Source of the DNA: Terriglobales bacterium
Lineage (GTDB): Bacteria > Acidobacteriota > Terriglobia > Terriglobales > Acidobacteriaceae
NCBI GenBank assembly: GCA_030043575.1
Contig: JASHXK010000350.1
Coordinates: 1 to 15,678, forward strand
Length of the DNA: 15,678 nt
Reading direction: 5' to 3'
Made by a program: the position numbers and the translations under genes
Shown here: piece by piece, positions 14,766-15,678 of the stretch
Position numbering within the stretch: the stretch's first letter is position 1
Layout: the number at the start of each line of letters is the position of its first letter
The notes under the pieces: generated by a model
What the model saw: the letters and a program-made list of their open reading frames with translations, nothing else
Databases searched by the model: none
Told to the model about the DNA's origin: nothing

Positions 14766-14839
14766 TGCCCCCTCGTTCAACGGCAGGACAGCTGACTCTG
14801 GATCAGCATATCGGGGTTCGAATCCCTGGGGGGCAGCCA
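14766..14839 (+). tRNA. tRNA-Gln (anticodon CUG)
   Basis: A complete 74-base cloverleaf can be drawn. The acceptor stem is TGCCCCC with GGGGGCA. The D stem is GTTC/GGAC around AACGGCA. The anticodon stem is GCTGA/TCAGC around CTCTGGA, giving anticodon CTG (codon CAG, Gln). The variable loop has 4 bases. The T arm is CGGGG-TTCGAAT-CCCTG. Discriminator G and CCA are encoded in the DNA. No second copy of its 3' end is visible in the window, so there is no sign of an integrated element using it as an attachment site. Confidence 0.96.
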
Positions 14840-14957
14840 AATCCTTTCGCCTGCGTACTTAAACACGGTTTTCGCGTTCTGCCGTGACGTGTACCCCCGT
14901 AAGATCGCCCTGCGAGCCGCGGTGTGACGGGCCTGTAATTCCTTGGCGACTCACCAA

Positions 14958-15678
14958 TCAAGGACTGACCGCTCCAGGCGGAACGTTCTCCTCCAGATAA
15001 CGCGCGATCAGGCTATAGATGTGATACGACGTGCCCGGTCCTTCGGAGATCGCATGCGTGCGATTGGGGTAATCCATCATGTCGAAGGGCTTGCCCAACT
15101 CGATGAGCCGGTTGATGAGCAACTCGGTCCCTTGGAAATGCACGTTGTCGTCGCCTGAACCGTGCACGATCAGCAGCTTGCCCGAGAGATTCTGGGCGAA
15201 GTTGATCGCGGAGCCGTCATGGTAGCCCTGCACATTCTCATGCGGCAGACCCATGTAGCGTTCCTGATAGATGGTGTCGTAGTGACGTTGATCGGCGACC
15301 GGCGCAACTGCGATTCCCGCCTTGAATAGACCGGGATAACGGAACATCATGTTGAGAGTGTTGGATCCGCCGCCGCTCCATCCCCAGATGGCGAGGCGGG
15401 AGGAGTCGACGTACGAACGCTCCTTCGCCAACTCGCGTATCGCATCCGCCTGCTGCACCGAAGAGAGCACGCCGACATCGCCGTAGACACTCTTGCGCCA
15501 ATCCCGGCCTTTGGGAGCGGGCGTACCTTCGTTGTCGAAGCTCACAACCAGGTACCCTTGGCGCGCGATCAGGGCATGAAACAGCCGTCTGGAGCCGCTC
15601 CACGCGTCGGTCACCGTCGCCGCAGCTGGCTCGCCGTACACATAGACCAGCACCGGATATTTCTTGTTGGGATCGAAA
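14958..15678 (-). CDS. S9 family (DPP IV-type) peptidase, C-terminal catalytic domain (partial)
   Basis: The minus-strand frame is open to the window edge; 239 residues and the TGA stop at 14960-14958 are visible, and the N-terminal beta-propeller part lies outside. The visible part is an alpha/beta-hydrolase domain starting FDPNKKYPVLVYVYGEP. The nucleophile elbow is GWSGGGSNT (Ser101 of the visible fragment). The catalytic Asp is in GSGDDNVHFQ (about 176) and the His in NRTHAISEG (about 208). The spacing matches the DPP IV/prolyl oligopeptidase C-terminal domain. GWSGGG in place of the GWSYGG of DPP IV is a variant I associate with related bacterial S9 peptidases. Such enzymes usually act on peptides in the periplasm, but the signal sequence is not visible. 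The gene is convergent with the tRNA. Confidence 0.93.
   Translation of the reverse strand, partial: FDPNKKYPVLVYVYGEPAAATVTDAWSGSRRLFHALIARQGYLVVSFDNEGTPAPKGRDWRKSVYGDVGVLSSVQQADAIRELAKERSYVDSSRLAIWGWSGGGSNTLNMMFRYPGLFKAGIAVAPVADQRHYDTIYQERYMGLPHENVQGYHDGSAINFAQNLSGKLLIVHGSGDDNVHFQGTELLINRLIELGKPFDMMDYPNRTHAISEGPGTSYHIYSLIARYLEENVPPGAVSP

Noticed and set aside
14766..14839. tRNA-Gln as an integration site for the adjacent gene-poor DNA
   Set aside because: No duplicated tRNA 3' end, no integrase and no flanking direct repeat are visible in the window.
14864..14886. CACGG/CCGTG hairpin after the tRNA as terminator
   Set aside because: The stem is only 5 bp with a 13-base loop and no T-run follows on the + strand.

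Overview
The window looks like chromosome of a Gram-negative, diderm bacterium. Acidobacteriota (Terriglobia/Koribacter-like) fits best. The pointers are a BamA with a C-terminal phenylalanine, an OmpH/Skp chaperone, proteins carrying the C-x2-C-x10-C-P-x-D zinc-ribbon variant, many Ser/Ala/Pro-rich linkers, and small exported proteins of unknown function. The lineage is an inference from protein style; no marker gene settles it.

Layout. (1) 1-951, + strand: C-terminal part of a Ser-rich protein with spaced RP-x-L-[KR]-[KR] motifs. (2) 952-1373: gene-free, ending in a strong minus-strand terminator. (3) 1419-5664, minus strand: an outer-membrane biogenesis block, bamA, then a small exported DUF1579-like protein, then ompH/skp. 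bamA has a recognisable promoter; the small gene is translationally coupled to bamA (its Shine-Dalgarno overlaps the bamA stop); ompH has its own near-consensus promoter and a long leader with a perfect palindrome. (4) 5800-7950, minus: a stand-alone cytoplasmic molybdopterin/Fe4S4 oxidoreductase of the DMSO-reductase superfamily, preceded by a leader with three consecutive stem-loops. (5) 8475-8981, plus: a small exported protein of unknown function. (6) 9056-13703, minus: three tandem paralogues, the most interesting part of the window. (7) 13704-14765: about 1 kb without a convincing gene but rich in inverted repeats, leading into a promoter and a tRNA-Gln(CUG) at 14766-14839. (8) 14958-15678, minus: catalytic domain of an S9/DPP IV-type peptidase, cut by the window edge.

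The candidate undescribed system is region 6. All three genes begin with the same 189-residue helical module, alignable without a gap, with shared LIHEL, LPGP-x-AG, HWACNLQE and MEESYW motifs. The first gene is little more than the module (221 aa). The second (740 aa) adds a long Ala/Pro linker, a zinc ribbon, one transmembrane helix and a TonB C-terminal domain. The third (533 aa) has the same plan but ends in a BON domain. This suggests a membrane-spanning apparatus in which one conserved cytoplasmic module is joined to alternative periplasmic heads, plus a free copy of the module. I do not recognise the module as a named family. Its function is not given by the sequence.
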